Below the pieces are notes generated by a model. It saw only the letters and a program-made list of their open reading frames with translations. It did no database searches and was not told the DNA's origin. Below, piece by piece: positions 1 to 9,611 of a DNA stretch of 64,000 bases. This DNA comes from Rhodoferax sp. (GTDB lineage Bacteria > Pseudomonadota > Gammaproteobacteria > Burkholderiales > Burkholderiaceae_C). Each line of letters begins with the position of its first letter. The first letter of the stretch is position 1. The translations under genes were made by a program, and so were the position numbers. The stretch covers positions 1 through 64,000 of the forward strand of contig JAUXWC010000281.1 in assembly GCA_030685025.1 (NCBI GenBank). The letters run 5' to 3'.

Positions 1-3
1 GGC

Positions 4-273
4 ATGGCGATAACGACGAGCCAGAAGGCTCAAATTCTTCAGGACAATCAGCAAAGCAAAGGCGATTCCGGCTCCCCAGAGGTGCAAGTCGCATTGCTGA
101 CCGCGCGCATCAATGATCTGACCGGTCATTTCAAGGCTCACGTCAAAGACCATCATTCTCGTCGTGGTCTGCTGAAGATGGTGAGCCGTCGTCGCAAGTT
201 GCTTGATTACCTGCGTCGTTCTGATAACGGCCGTTACCGTTCCTTGTTGGACCGCCTAGGGTTGCGCAAGTAA
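4..273 (+). CDS. rpsO: 30S ribosomal protein S15
   Basis: Primary 16S rRNA-binding protein that organises the central domain of the small ribosomal subunit. The 89-residue length is exactly the bacterial S15 length, and the hallmark segments are present: [14 protein letters not shown] near residues 22-35, then [21 protein letters not shown] in the second half, ending in LGLRK. The ATG lies 4 bases into the window, so its promoter and leader are outside. It is followed by pnp, the classic rpsO-pnp order, in which S15 and PNPase transcripts are often linked. Nothing is odd in the reading frame. Confidence 0.98.
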   Translation: MAITTSQKAQILQDNQQSKGDSGSPEVQVALLTARINDLTGHFKAHVKDHHSRRGLLKMVSRRRKLLDYLRRSDNGRYRSLLDRLGLRK

Positions 274-377
274 GTCGTTCCCTTTCTATCGATTCGCTTG
301 GATTGCCGCGGCTGTCTGAGCGAAGCGGGAGAGGCCCGCGTCCCAGTTGCGGGGATAACGAAGCCATCATCGGCGTA

Positions 378-398
378 AAGGAGCGCTCCCCGCTCCTT
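378..398 (+). promoter_or_regulatory. Hairpin in the rpsO-pnp intergenic leader
   Basis: A perfect 7-bp stem, AAGGAGC / GCTCCTT, with a 7-base loop lies 28 bases upstream of the pnp start codon. In enterobacteria the pnp leader carries stem-loops that RNase III cuts so that PNPase can repress its own synthesis. A similar role here is inference. The left arm also looks like a Shine-Dalgarno sequence but has no suitable start codon after it. No T-run follows, so it is not an obvious intrinsic terminator. Confidence 0.4.
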
Positions 399-426
399 CG
401 CAAATCAGAATTTTGAGGAAATCCGC

Positions 427-2553
427 TTGAACCCAATCAGGAAAACCATCACTTTCGGCCGTCAGACCCTGACGCTCGAAACTGGCGAGATTGCCCGTCA
501 GGCCCACGGTGCTGTAGTGGTCAGCATGGAAGATACCGTAGTGCTGGTTACGGTCGTGGGGAAGAAGGAAGTGAAGCCAGGCCAGGATTTTTTCCCGCTT
601 ACGGTGGATTATCAGGAGCGTACCTATGCGGCGGGCAAGATTCCCGGCGGCTTCTTCAAACGCGAGGGCAGGCCCTCAGAAAAGGAAACTCTGACCTGCC
701 GCCTGATCGACCGTCCGATCCGTCCGCTTTTCCCTGAAGGTTTTTTCAATGAAGTTCAGGTCGTAGCCACTGTTATTTCCTCGAACAGCGAAGTGGATTC
801 CGATATTCCCGCGATGATCGGCACTTCCGCTGCTCTGGCGATTTCTGGTATCCCCTTCGATGGCCCGATTGGCGCCGCCCGGGTGGGATACGCGAATGGG
901 GAATATCTACTCAATCCCACGGCAACCGAACTCAAGACGTCCCAACTCAATCTAGTTGTCGCTGGCACCAAGCAGGCGGTGCTGATGGTCGAGTCCGAGG
1001 CCATGGAGCTGTCGGAGGACGTCATGCTGGGTGCGGTGGTATTCGGCCATCAGCAGATGCAGGCGGTCATCGATGTCATCAACGAGCTGGCGGACGAGGC
1101 CGGCAAGCCGCTGTGGGACTGGACCGCTTCCCAGAAAGACGCAGCGATTGTTGCTCGTGTCGGCGAAATTGCCGAAGCCGGATTGCGCGAAGCCTATGGG
1201 TTGCGCCAGAAGCAGGCGCGCAGCGAAAAGCTCAAGGAGATCGGCGCCAAGGTGATGACGGAACTTGCGCCCGAAGGCTCGGATACCGCGCGCGTGAATC
1301 TGGTTCGTTCGATATTCAGCGACCTGGAGTCCGGAATCGTGCGCAATCAGATCCTCAGTGGCGAGCCGCGCATTGACGGACGGGATACCCGCACGGTCCG
1401 CCCGATCACGATTCGCACCGGGGTTCTGCCGCGGGTTCACGGGTCGGCGTTGTTCACCCGAGGTGAGACCCAGGCGCTGGCAGTCGCTACGCTGGGTACG
1501 GCGCGCGATGAACAGATCATCGATGCCCTCCAGGGTGAGTACCGAGAGCGCTTCATGCTTCATTACAACATGCCGCCCTATGCCACCGGCGAAACCGGTC
1601 GCGTCGGTACCCCCAAGCGCCGCGAGATCGGCCATGGGCGTCTGGCCAAGCGCGCGCTGATGGCCGTATTGCCAAAGAAGGAAGACTTCCCCTACACCAT
1701 GCGTGTGGTGTCGGAGATCACCGAATCCAACGGTTCCTCGTCGATGGCCTCGGTGTGTGGTGGCTGCCTGTCCCTGATGGACGCTGGCGTGCCCATGAAG
1801 GCGCACGTGGCGGGCATCGCCATGGGCTTGATCAAGGAAGAAAACCGTTTTGCGGTGTTGACCGACATCCTGGGTGATGAGGACCACCTGGGCGACATGG
1901 ATTTCAAGGTGGCTGGTACCACCAACGGGATCACGGCGCTGCAGATGGACATCAAGATCCAGGGCATCACCAAGGAGATCATGCAGGTCGCACTGGCGCA
2001 GGCCAAGGAAGCCCGCATGCACATCCTGGGCAAGATGCAAGAGGCGATGGCCGAGGCCAAGACCGAAGTGTCCAACTTCGCGCCGCGTTTGTTCACCATG
2101 AAGATCAACCCTGAGAAGATTCGCGATGTGATCGGCAAGGGCGGCTCGGTGATCCGTGCTTTGACCGAAGAAACCGGCACCCAGATCAACATCGAGGAAG
2201 ACGGCACCATCACCATCGCCTCCACCGACCCGGCCAAGGCCGAAGAAGCCAAGCGCCGCATTGAACAGATTACCGCTGAAGTTGAAATCGGCAAGGTCTA
2301 CGAGGGTGCCATCACCAAGATTCTGGACTTCGGCGCATTGGTTAACCTGCTCCCCGGCAAAGACGGTCTGCTGCACATCAGCCAGATTGCCCATGAGCGA
2401 GTCGAGAAGGTGACCGATTACCTGAAGGAAGGCCAGATCATCAAGGTCAAGGTGCTGGAGACCGACGAAAAGGGTCGCGTCAAGCTGTCGATGAAGGCGC
2501 TGCTGGATCGCGGTCAGGATCAGTCGCAGCAACAGCAACAGCAACAGCAGTAG
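427..2553 (+). CDS. pnp: Polyribonucleotide nucleotidyltransferase (PNPase)
   Basis: Phosphorolytic 3'-5' exoribonuclease that degrades mRNA, normally as a trimer. The 708 residues contain the first RNase PH domain (about 12-150), a helical linker, the second RNase PH domain (about 310-540, with [11 protein letters not shown] and [19 protein letters not shown] segments), a KH domain around residue 560 ([16 protein letters not shown]) and an S1 domain around 625-690 ([20 protein letters not shown]). The start is TTG, chosen because GAGGAAA lies just upstream and the protein begins in register with the family ([12 protein letters not shown]). The protein ends in eight consecutive glutamines encoded by a CAG/CAA microsatellite, which is unusual. 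Confidence 0.97.
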   Translation: MNPIRKTITFGRQTLTLETGEIARQAHGAVVVSMEDTVVLVTVVGKKEVKPGQDFFPLTVDYQERTYAAGKIPGGFFKREGRPSEKETLTCRLIDRPIRPLFPEGFFNEVQVVATVISSNSEVDSDIPAMIGTSAALAISGIPFDGPIGAARVGYANGEYLLNPTATELKTSQLNLVVAGTKQAVLMVESEAMELSEDVMLGAVVFGHQQMQAVIDVINELADEAGKPLWDWTASQKDAAIVARVGEIAEAGLREAYGLRQKQARSEKLKEIGAKVMTELAPEGSDTARVNLVRSIFSDLESGIVRNQILSGEPRIDGRDTRTVRPITIRTGVLPRVHGSALFTRGETQALAVATLGTARDEQIIDALQGEYRERFMLHYNMPPYATGETGRVGTPKRREIGHGRLAKRALMAVLPKKEDFPYTMRVVSEITESNGSSSMASVCGGCLSLMDAGVPMKAHVAGIAMGLIKEENRFAVLTDILGDEDHLGDMDFKVAGTTNGITALQMDIKIQGITKEIMQVALAQAKEARMHILGKMQEAMAEAKTEVSNFAPRLFTMKINPEKIRDVIGKGGSVIRALTEETGTQINIEEDGTITIASTDPAKAEEAKRRIEQITAEVEIGKVYEGAITKILDFGALVNLLPGKDGLLHISQIAHERVEKVTDYLKEGQIIKVKVLETDEKGRVKLSMKALLDRGQDQSQQQQQQQQ
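2527..2550 (+). repeat. CAG/CAA microsatellite encoding the PNPase poly-Gln tail
   Basis: Eight glutamine codons directly before the TAG stop, mostly alternating CAG and CAA (a hexanucleotide repeat). The tract lies beyond the S1 domain. Such repeats can change length by replication slippage; changes by one hexamer stay in frame. Confidence 0.9.
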
Positions 2554-2612
2554 GCTGGGGACCTGACGACGCGGCGATTCGGTCGCGTCGTTGGCCCGCC
2601 TCCGACCATGCC

Positions 2613-3608
2613 ATGAAAGCCATCGAAATCACCGCTCCTGGTGCACCGGACGTTTTGCGTCTGGGTCAGCGGCCTGCGCCTGCCCCGGCGGCAGGCGAGG
2701 TGCTGATTCGCGTGCACGCCAGTGGCATCAATCGCCCGGATGTATTGCAGCGCCTGGGGCTGTATCCGGTGCCGTCTGGGGCGTCGGATATACCAGGCCT
2801 GGAGGTGGCGGGTGTGATCGAGCAGGGTGACCCGGTCGCCTTGAGCGAGGCGGGATTCAAGCTGGGTGACCGCGTTTGTGCCTTGGTGGCGGGGGGTGGT
2901 TACGCCGAGTTGTGCGTGGCACCCCTGGCCCAGTGTCTGCCAGTTCCCAAGGGTTTGAGCTTGGTTGAGGCCGCGTCGCTGCCAGAGACGTTTTTCACTG
3001 TCTGGAGCAACCTGTTCGACCGGGCGCACTTGGGCGCCGGCGAGACCTTGCTGATTCAGGGCGGCTCCAGCGGTATTGGTGTCACGGCGATTCAATTGGC
3101 CAAAGCGCTGGGCGTGACAGTATTGGTTACGGCGGGCAGCGACGACAAGTGCGCGGCTTGCCTGGCACTGGGTGCCGATCACGCCATCAACTACAGGACG
3201 CAGGATTTCAAGGATGAAGTTCTGCGGCTGACGCAGGGCAAGGGCGTCGACGTGATTCTGGACATGGTGGCCGGCAGCTACGTGGCGCGTGAGGTCGAGT
3301 GCCTGGCGGAAGATGGGCGGCTGGTGATCATCGCCGTGCAAGGCGGCGTGAAGAGCGAGTTCAACGCAGGGCTGGTGCTGCGTCGGCGCCTGACAGTCAC
3401 GGGCTCGACCCTGCGGGCGCGTTCGATTGCGTTCAAGGGCGCGATTGCTCAGGCGTGTCGCCGTGTGGTCTGGCCGCTGATCGAGGCCGGGCGCATCAAG
3501 CCGGTAATTCACAGTACGTTCGACGCCGCCGATGCGGGCAGTGCGCATGCGCTGATGGAGTCGAACCAGCATGTGGGGAAGATAGTTTTGACATGGGGTG
3601 CAGCATGA
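2613..3608 (+). CDS. NAD(P)H-quinone oxidoreductase, PIG3-like medium-chain reductase
   Basis: A 331-residue zinc-free medium-chain dehydrogenase/reductase, predicted to reduce quinones with NAD(P)H in the cytoplasm. Visible features are the N-terminal GroES-like fold ([27 protein letters not shown]), the [12 protein letters not shown] segment typical of the PIG3/TP53I3 branch, and the nucleotide-binding loop [18 protein letters not shown] near residue 150. Catalytic zinc ligands are not evident. It sits between pnp and tpiA, a conserved place for this gene in Burkholderiales, and its TGA stop overlaps the tpiA start (ATGA), suggesting coupled translation. No strong ribosome binding site is visible. 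The physiological substrate is unknown. Confidence 0.85.
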   Translation: MKAIEITAPGAPDVLRLGQRPAPAPAAGEVLIRVHASGINRPDVLQRLGLYPVPSGASDIPGLEVAGVIEQGDPVALSEAGFKLGDRVCALVAGGGYAELCVAPLAQCLPVPKGLSLVEAASLPETFFTVWSNLFDRAHLGAGETLLIQGGSSGIGVTAIQLAKALGVTVLVTAGSDDKCAACLALGADHAINYRTQDFKDEVLRLTQGKGVDVILDMVAGSYVAREVECLAEDGRLVIIAVQGGVKSEFNAGLVLRRRLTVTGSTLRARSIAFKGAIAQACRRVVWPLIEAGRIKPVIHSTFDAADAGSAHALMESNQHVGKIVLTWGAA

Positions 3609-4348
3609 AGAAGAAACTGATCGCGGGCAACTGGAAAATGAACGGCAGCCTGGCTGCCAATGACGCATTGGTCAAGGCGCTGCTGGCGGGGTTGCCTGCA
3701 GGCGCCAGCGACGTGGCGCTGTGTGTGCCCTCGGTGTACCTGGCGCAACTTCAGGACTTGGTCCGAGGTAGCCGAATCGAGTTGGGTGCCCAGGATGTTT
3801 CAGCGCACGAGTCGGGTGCCTACACCGGTGAACTCAGTGGCGCCATGCTGAAAGAATTCGGTGTCCGCTATGCCATCGTTGGGCATTCCGAACGCAGGCT
3901 GTACCACGGCGAGTCCGACCAATTGGTTGCGGCCAAGGCCAAGAGCGCGTTGGCCAGCGGCGTCACGCCAATCGTGTGTGTGGGGGAGACCCTGGCGGAG
4001 CGGGAGGCTGGCAAGACCGAAGAGGTCGTCAAGCGCCAACTTGCCGCAGTGATCCATGCCAATGGGCACTGCATCAGCGAGATCGTGGTGGCGTATGAAC
4101 CGGTGTGGGCCATCGGCACCGGCAAGACCGCGAGCCCTGAGCAGGCGCAGCAGGTGCACGGCGTGCTGCGCACACAGCTCAAGGCCGCCTCGGCACAGGC
4201 TGATCGCATTCACATCCTCTACGGGGGCAGCATGAATGCGGCCAATGCGGCGCAGTTGTTGGCGCAGCCCGATATTGATGGGGGCTTGGTCGGCGGTGCT
4301 TCGCTCAAGGCCCAGGATTTTCTTTCAATCATTGCTGCAGCGGCCTGA
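3605..4348 (+). CDS. tpiA: Triosephosphate isomerase
   Basis: Interconverts glyceraldehyde-3-phosphate and dihydroxyacetone phosphate in glycolysis and gluconeogenesis. The 247 residues show the TIM-barrel signatures: NWKMNG at residues 9-14 with catalytic Lys, GHSERR with catalytic His, the [12 protein letters not shown] segment with catalytic Glu and the flexible loop, and LYGGSMN plus GGLVGGASL near the end. The start at 3605 is chosen because [14 protein letters not shown] is the canonical N-terminus; the frame is open further upstream, but that part overlaps the preceding gene. The start overlaps the upstream stop by four bases. Confidence 0.97.
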   Translation: MKKKLIAGNWKMNGSLAANDALVKALLAGLPAGASDVALCVPSVYLAQLQDLVRGSRIELGAQDVSAHESGAYTGELSGAMLKEFGVRYAIVGHSERRLYHGESDQLVAAKAKSALASGVTPIVCVGETLAEREAGKTEEVVKRQLAAVIHANGHCISEIVVAYEPVWAIGTGKTASPEQAQQVHGVLRTQLKAASAQADRIHILYGGSMNAANAAQLLAQPDIDGGLVGGASLKAQDFLSIIAAAA

Positions 4349-4385
4349 CAGCTTTGATTTGTTGCTACATATTTAGGAGTATTTG

Positions 4386-4745
4386 ATGAATGGATTCGTG
4401 TTGAACCTGCTGCTGGTTACGCAAATGATTTCGGCGGTTGCCATGATCGTCCTGATTCTGGTCCAGCATGGCAAGGGCGCTGACATGGGCGCGGCCTTTG
4501 GCAGTGGTGGCTCGGGCAGTCTGTTTGGTGCCAGCGGCAGTGCCAATTTCCTGTCGCGTACGACTGCAGTATTGGCTACTGTGTTCTTTGTCGCCACCCT
4601 GGCCTTGGCCTATTTCGGCAACCTGCGTCCCGTTAGCAGTGGTAGCGTGTTGGAAGGCGCGGCCACCAGCGGGCCCGCCGCGCCAGCAGTGCCGGTCGCA
4701 CCCGCCGTGCCAGCCTCGGGCGCGGCGCAAATTCCGTCCAAGTGA
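4386..4745 (+). CDS. secG: Preprotein translocase subunit SecG
   Basis: Small inner-membrane subunit of the SecYEG translocon, which assists SecA-driven protein export. The 119-residue protein has two predicted membrane segments (about residues 3-25 and 53-72) separated by the conserved LVQHGKGADMGAAFGSGGSGSLFG loop region. The C-terminal tail is Ala/Pro-rich and low-complexity, as in other betaproteobacteria. The ATG at 4386 is preferred over the adjacent upstream TTG because AGGAG lies 6 bases before it. It lies between tpiA and a leucine tRNA gene, the usual position. Confidence 0.95.
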   Translation: MNGFVLNLLLVTQMISAVAMIVLILVQHGKGADMGAAFGSGGSGSLFGASGSANFLSRTTAVLATVFFVATLALAYFGNLRPVSSGSVLEGAATSGPAAPAVPVAPAVPASGAAQIPSK

Positions 4746-4863
4746 TGGGGCGCGAAATTGCCTTGTCACTTCCCGAAACAGTGGTAATTTCAGGGTAAAC
4801 TCCAAGACTGCTTGGAAGGCTAAAACCGCAAGGTTCCTCACGCTGACCGAGCTTCTGGAAACA

Positions 4864-4948
4864 GCCGTCGTGGTGAAATTGGTAGACACGCTATCTTGAG
4901 GGGGTAGTGGCGAAAGCTGTGCGAGTTCGAGTCTCGCCGACGGCACCA
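4864..4948 (+). tRNA. tRNA-Leu (anticodon GAG)
   Basis: An 85-base class II tRNA. The acceptor arms GCCGTCG (4864-4870) and CGACGGC (4938-4944) pair perfectly, followed by ACCA, so the CCA end is encoded. The anticodon stem is CTATC/GGTAG with loop TTGAGGG, giving anticodon GAG at 4898-4900, which reads CUC and CUU leucine codons. A long variable arm (TGGCGAAAGCTGT region) and a GTTCGAGTC T-loop are present. Its place between secG and nuoA is conserved in Burkholderiales. Confidence 0.97.
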
Positions 4949-5007
4949 TACGAGTACGCTTGTTTTAGATCAATAGAGCAAGCCAACAATTCGATCAGAA
5001 TCCAGCC

Positions 5008-5367
5008 ATGAACCTTGACCAGTATCTGCCTGTCCTCTTGTTCATATTGGTCGGTATCGCAGTGGGTATTGTGCCCCAGGTAATCGGCTACATCCTCGGT
5101 CCAAATCGACCGGATCCAGCCAAAAACTCCCCCTACGAATGCGGCTTTGAGGCCTTTGAAGACGCGCGCATGAAGTTCGATGTGCGCTACTACCTAGTCG
5201 CGATCCTGTTCATCCTTTTCGACCTCGAAATTGCGTTTCTATTTCCGTGGGCTGTGACGATCAAGGAAATCGGTCCGCTCGGTTTCTGGTCAGTGATGGT
5301 GTTTCTCGGGATCCTTGTCGTGGGCTTTGTCTACGAGTGGAAAAAAGGCGCCCTGGACTGGGAGTAG
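5008..5367 (+). CDS. nuoA: NADH-quinone oxidoreductase subunit A
   Basis: Membrane-arm subunit of proton-pumping complex I. The 119-residue protein has three hydrophobic segments and the family loop [21 protein letters not shown] around residues 46-66. It opens the 14-gene nuo operon. Only 3 bases separate its stop from nuoB. No clear Shine-Dalgarno sequence is seen before the ATG. Confidence 0.97.
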   Translation: MNLDQYLPVLLFILVGIAVGIVPQVIGYILGPNRPDPAKNSPYECGFEAFEDARMKFDVRYYLVAILFILFDLEIAFLFPWAVTIKEIGPLGFWSVMVFLGILVVGFVYEWKKGALDWE

Positions 5368-5370
5368 CGA

Positions 5371-5850
5371 ATGATTGAAGGTGTTCTCAAAGAAGGCTTC
5401 ATCACCACGAGTTACGACTCGGTGATGAATTGGGCCAAGACCGGCTCCGTATGGCCCATGACCTTCGGCTTGGCCTGTTGCGCGGTGGAGATGATGCATG
5501 CCGCCTGCGCCCGGTATGACATCAGCCGATTTGGTGCCGAGGTGTTTCGGGCCAGTCCGCGGCAGTCCGATTTGATGATTGTTGCAGGCACGCTGTGTAA
5601 CAAGATGGCGCCGGCTCTGCGCAAGGTCTATGACCAGATGTCGGAGCCACGCTGGGTGCTGAGCATGGGTTCCTGTGCCAATGGCGGCGGCTACTACCAC
5701 TACAGCTACTCGGTGGTGCGCGGTTGTGACCGCATCGTGCCGGTCGACGTGTACGTACCGGGCTGTCCGCCCACCGCGGAAGCGCTGGTCTACGGCATCA
5801 TCCAGTTGCAGAGCAAGATCCGTCGCACGCAGACGATTGCGCGGGTTTGA
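5371..5850 (+). CDS. nuoB: NADH-quinone oxidoreductase subunit B
   Basis: Carries iron-sulfur cluster N2, the last cluster before quinone. The 159 residues contain the tandem cysteines [15 protein letters not shown] (about 36-50), the [20 protein letters not shown] segment (about 102-121) and [11 protein letters not shown] with the fourth ligand. Conserved in length and motifs. Lies 3 bases after nuoA with GGGAG upstream. Confidence 0.98.
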   Translation: MIEGVLKEGFITTSYDSVMNWAKTGSVWPMTFGLACCAVEMMHAACARYDISRFGAEVFRASPRQSDLMIVAGTLCNKMAPALRKVYDQMSEPRWVLSMGSCANGGGYYHYSYSVVRGCDRIVPVDVYVPGCPPTAEALVYGIIQLQSKIRRTQTIARV

Positions 5851-5860
5851 GGAAATCGAC

Positions 5861-6469
5861 ATGACTCAGTTTGCAGTGGATCCCGAGGTCCTCCAGGCGA
5901 CCATCGTCGCCGCACTTGGCGACAAGGTTAAAGCTATCAGCGTCAGGTTGGGAGAGGTTACGGTGATCGTGGCTGCGCAGGATTACCGCGGCGCCGCCAA
6001 GATCCTGCACGATGCTCCGTCGTGCCGTTTTGAGCAGTTGATCGACTTGTGTGGCGTGGACTACTCGGCGTATGGAAACGGCGGCTACGAAGGTGCGCGC
6101 TACTGCGTTGTGGCGCATCTGCTGTCGGTCAGCCTGAATCAGCGTGTTCGGCTCAAGGTGTTCGCCTCGGATGACGACCTCCCCGTGGTCGATTCTCTGA
6201 TTGAGATTTGGAACTCCGCCAATTGGTATGAGCGCGAGGCCTTTGATCTGTTCGGTATCGTCTTCGAAGGTCACCCTGATTTGCGGCGAATTCTGACCGA
6301 CTACGGCTTCATCGGTCATCCCTTCCGCAAGGACTTCCCGGTCGCTGGTCATGTCGAGATGCGTTACGACCCCGAGCAGAAGCGGGTGATCTACCAGCCC
6401 GTCACGATTGAGCCGCGCGAGATCATTCCGCGTGTCATTCGTGAAGACAACTACGGGGGCCTGCACTAG
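5861..6469 (+). CDS. nuoC: NADH-quinone oxidoreductase subunit C
   Basis: A 202-residue peripheral-arm subunit that packs against NuoD. The family signature ERE(A)[18 protein letters not shown] is visible around residues 125-146, followed by GHPFRKDFP. The start at 5861 is chosen because GAGGAAA lies 8 bases upstream, overlapping the nuoB stop region. The open frame extends upstream into nuoB, but that part is not NuoC-like. NuoC and NuoD are separate here, not fused as in enterobacteria. Confidence 0.97.
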   Translation: MTQFAVDPEVLQATIVAALGDKVKAISVRLGEVTVIVAAQDYRGAAKILHDAPSCRFEQLIDLCGVDYSAYGNGGYEGARYCVVAHLLSVSLNQRVRLKVFASDDDLPVVDSLIEIWNSANWYEREAFDLFGIVFEGHPDLRRILTDYGFIGHPFRKDFPVAGHVEMRYDPEQKRVIYQPVTIEPREIIPRVIREDNYGGLH

Positions 6470-6481
6470 GCGAAGTTGGAC

Positions 6482-7735
6482 ATGGCCGATATCAAGAATT
6501 ACACACTGAACTTTGGACCACAACATCCTGCCGCGCACGGCGTGCTTCGCCTGGTGTTGGAGCTCGATGGTGAGGTGATCCAACGGGCTGACCCCCACAT
6601 CGGATTGCTGCATCGGGCGACCGAAAAGCTCGCCGAGAGCAGAACCTACATTCAATCGCTGCCCTACATGGACCGGCTTGATTACGTGTCCATGATGTGC
6701 AATGAGCACGCCTATTGTCTGGCGGTCGAGAAGTTGCTGGGCATCGAGGTGCCTGTGCGGGCTCAGTACATCCGTGTGATGTTCGCCGAGATCACGCGCT
6801 TGCTCAACCACCTGTTTTGGGTTGGGGCGCATGGCAACGATTGCGGCAGTTCCACGATTCTCTTGTACACCATGCGTGAACGCGAAGATCTGTTCGACAT
6901 GTACGAGGCGGTCAGTGGCGCGCGCATGCATGCGGCGTATTTTCGTCCCGGCGGCGTATACCGCGACCTTCCCGACAGCATGCCGCAATACAGGGCCAAC
7001 AAGGTGCGTAGTGCCAAGGGCATTGCGGAGCTCAACAAGGGCCGCAGCGGCTCCTTGCTGGATTTCATCGACGATTTCACGCAGCGTTTTCCGGCGCTGC
7101 TGGCCGAATACCACACCTTGCTGACCGAGAACCGGATCTGGAAGCAGCGTACGGTTGGCATCGGGGTTGTTTCCCCCGAGCGCGCGCTGAACATGGGTTT
7201 TACCGGCCCGATGTTGCGCGGCTCCGGCGTGGCCTGGGATTTGCGCAAGAAGCAGCCTTACGATGTTTATGGCCGCATGGATTTCGATATTCCCGTGGGC
7301 AAGAACGGCGATGTTTATGACCGCTATCTGGTCCGTATGGAAGAGCTCAAGCAGGCCAATCGCATCATCAAACAGTGCGTGGATTGGTTGCGTGCCAACC
7401 CGGGTCCCGTGATCACCGACAACCACAAGGTGGCACCACCCGACCGTGAGTCCATGAAGTCCAACATGGAAGAGCTGATTCACCACTTCAAGCTGTTCAC
7501 CGAGGGCTTCCACGTGCCCGAAGGCGAGGCTTACGCGGCGGTGGAACACCCCAAGGGCGAGTTTGGTATCTACATGGTCAGTGACGGCGCCAATAAGCCC
7601 TACCGGATGAAGATCCGGGCGGCCGGTTTCGCTCATCTGTCCGGGCTTAACGAGTTGGCTAGCGGTCACATGATCGCCGATGCGGTGTCCATCATCGGCA
7701 CCATGGACATTGTGTTTGGAGAGATTGACCGATGA
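6482..7735 (+). CDS. nuoD: NADH-quinone oxidoreductase subunit D
   Basis: The 417-residue 49-kDa-type subunit that forms the quinone-binding cavity with NuoB. Signatures include [21 protein letters not shown] (residues 8-28), the quinone-site Tyr/His region [18 protein letters not shown], and the C-terminal [14 protein letters not shown]. The ATG at 6482 is preferred over the TTG two codons earlier because [16 protein letters not shown] is the family N-terminus. Its TGA overlaps the nuoE ATG by four bases. Confidence 0.98.
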   Translation: MADIKNYTLNFGPQHPAAHGVLRLVLELDGEVIQRADPHIGLLHRATEKLAESRTYIQSLPYMDRLDYVSMMCNEHAYCLAVEKLLGIEVPVRAQYIRVMFAEITRLLNHLFWVGAHGNDCGSSTILLYTMREREDLFDMYEAVSGARMHAAYFRPGGVYRDLPDSMPQYRANKVRSAKGIAELNKGRSGSLLDFIDDFTQRFPALLAEYHTLLTENRIWKQRTVGIGVVSPERALNMGFTGPMLRGSGVAWDLRKKQPYDVYGRMDFDIPVGKNGDVYDRYLVRMEELKQANRIIKQCVDWLRANPGPVITDNHKVAPPDRESMKSNMEELIHHFKLFTEGFHVPEGEAYAAVEHPKGEFGIYMVSDGANKPYRMKIRAAGFAHLSGLNELASGHMIADAVSIIGTMDIVFGEIDR

Positions 7736-8238
7736 TCTCTGAAAGTACCAAGGCGCGTTTTGATCGCGAAGTCGCCAAATACCCGACTGACCAAAAGCAG
7801 TCGGCAGTGATGGCTTGTCTGGCGATTGTTCAGCAGGAACAAGGCTTTGTCAGTACCGACGCCGAGCGCGACGTGGCGGCTTACCTGGGCATGGCGCCGA
7901 TGGCGGTGCATGAAGTCACCACCTTCTACAACATGTATAGCCAGCACGAGTGCGGCAAGTACAAGCTCAATGTGTGCACCAATCTGCCCTGCCAGTTGCG
8001 TGACGGTCAGACCGCGTTGCATCACCTGGAAAAAAAGCTCGGTGTGCGCATGGGTGAGACCACCCCCGATGGTCTGTTCACCTTGCAGCAAAGTGAGTGT
8101 CTGGGGGCTTGCGCAGACTCACCCGTGATGCTGGTCAATGACCACGCCATGTGCAGCTTCATGACCGAGGACAAGCTCGATCAACTGGTCGATGGACTGC
8201 GGGCCGCTAGCGCTTCAACACCAGGGAGCACGCGATGA
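7732..8238 (+). CDS. nuoE: NADH-quinone oxidoreductase subunit E
   Basis: A 168-residue thioredoxin-like subunit of the NADH-oxidising module that binds 2Fe-2S cluster N1a. The ligand pairs are seen in NVCTNLPC (about residues 80-87) and [12 protein letters not shown] (about 120-131). Start and stop overlap nuoD and nuoF by ATGA, which implies strong translational coupling. Confidence 0.97.
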   Translation: MISESTKARFDREVAKYPTDQKQSAVMACLAIVQQEQGFVSTDAERDVAAYLGMAPMAVHEVTTFYNMYSQHECGKYKLNVCTNLPCQLRDGQTALHHLEKKLGVRMGETTPDGLFTLQQSECLGACADSPVMLVNDHAMCSFMTEDKLDQLVDGLRAASASTPGSTR

Positions 8239-9602
8239 ACGTGCAACAACTGTTGGCCCAGTTCGAAGCGACCGGGGTGCAAACCTGCTTTCACGATCGC
8301 CACATCGAGCCGCAGATTTATACCGGACTCAATGGCAAGAATTGGCAAATCAAAGACTACGAGGCGCGCGGTGGCTACCAGGCCTTGCGCAAAATGCTTG
8401 GCTTGGATGGTGCAGAGGCGCTGACGCAGGACCAAGTGATTGCGACGGTTAAGGAATCGGGCCTGCGTGGTCGCGGTGGCGCGGGTTTTCCAACCGGCTT
8501 GAAGTGGAGTTTCATGCCCCGTCAGTTCCCCGGGCAGAAATACCTGGTGTGCAATTCGGACGAGGGCGAGCCGGGCACGTGCAAGGATCGCGACATCCTG
8601 ATGTACAACCCGCACATCGTGATCGAGGGCATGATCATTGCCGCCTATGCGATGGGCATCACGGTGGGCTACAACTACATCCATGGCGAGATTTTCTCGG
8701 CCTACGATCGTTTTGAAGTTGCCCTCGAAGAAGCGCGCGCTGCGGGGTACTTGGGCAACAGCATCCTGGGCAGCAGTTTCAACTTCCAGTTGCATGCAGC
8801 GCATGGATTTGGCGCCTACATCTGCGGCGAAGAGACCGCCCTGCTGGAGTCGCTCGAAGGCAAGAAGGGCCAGCCGCGCTTCAAGCCACCGTTCCCGGCC
8901 AGTTTTGGGCTGTACGGAAAACCCACCACCATCAACAACACTGAGACGTTCGCGGCGGTGCCGTGGATCATTCGCAATGGCGGCGCGGCCTATCTGGCCT
9001 GTGGCAAGCCGAACAACGGCGGCACGAAAATCTACTCGGTCAGCGGCGACGTCGAGCGCCCCGGCAACTACGAAGTGCCGATGGGCACGCCGTTCGCCAC
9101 GTTGCTCGAACTCGCTGGTGGCGTGCGCAAGGGGCGCCAGCTCAAGGCAGTGATCCCAGGCGGTTCCTCGTCTCCGGTGTTGCCGGCTGACATCATGATG
9201 GCCTGCACCATGGACTACGACTCGATCGCCAAGGCCGGCTCCATGCTCGGCTCGGGCGCGGTGATCGTGATGGATGACAGTCGGTGCATGGTCAAAGCCT
9301 TGCAACGCCTGAGCTACTTCTACATGCATGAGTCCTGCGGTCAGTGCACGCCCTGCCGTGAAGGCACCGGCTGGCTATCGCGGGTGGTGGACCGGATCGA
9401 GACCGGCCACGGCCGGGCGTCCGACATGGATCTGCTCGACAACGTGGCCGAGAGCATCATGGGGCGCACCATTTGCGCGCTGGGCGACGCGGCGGCGATG
9501 CCGGTGCGCGCCATGGTCAAGCACTTCCGTCATGAGTTTGAACACCACGTGGCGCACAAGACCTGCATGGTGAATGCATCGGTGGAACCGGTGTCCAAGT
9601 GA
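8235..9602 (+). CDS. nuoF: NADH-quinone oxidoreductase subunit F
   Basis: A 455-residue flavoprotein that oxidises NADH. The NADH/FMN site is visible as [17 protein letters not shown] (about residues 75-91) and [17 protein letters not shown] (about 195-211). The 4Fe-4S cluster N3 motif [15 protein letters not shown] is near residue 364. Overlaps nuoE by four bases; nuoG starts 9 bases after its stop. Confidence 0.98.
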   Translation: MNVQQLLAQFEATGVQTCFHDRHIEPQIYTGLNGKNWQIKDYEARGGYQALRKMLGLDGAEALTQDQVIATVKESGLRGRGGAGFPTGLKWSFMPRQFPGQKYLVCNSDEGEPGTCKDRDILMYNPHIVIEGMIIAAYAMGITVGYNYIHGEIFSAYDRFEVALEEARAAGYLGNSILGSSFNFQLHAAHGFGAYICGEETALLESLEGKKGQPRFKPPFPASFGLYGKPTTINNTETFAAVPWIIRNGGAAYLACGKPNNGGTKIYSVSGDVERPGNYEVPMGTPFATLLELAGGVRKGRQLKAVIPGGSSSPVLPADIMMACTMDYDSIAKAGSMLGSGAVIVMDDSRCMVKALQRLSYFYMHESCGQCTPCREGTGWLSRVVDRIETGHGRASDMDLLDNVAESIMGRTICALGDAAAMPVRAMVKHFRHEFEHHVAHKTCMVNASVEPVSK

Positions 9603-9611
9603 GCAAGCAAC

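Noticed and set aside
952..2544. 530-codon open frame antisense to pnp
   Set aside because: Composition is His/Gln/Leu/Arg-rich as expected from the reverse of a high-GC gene, no ribosome binding site or family motif, and pnp is intact on the other strand.
5798..7669. 623-codon open frame antisense to nuoC/nuoD
   Set aside because: Spans two conserved complex I genes on the other strand and has only codon-bias composition; no domain is recognisable.
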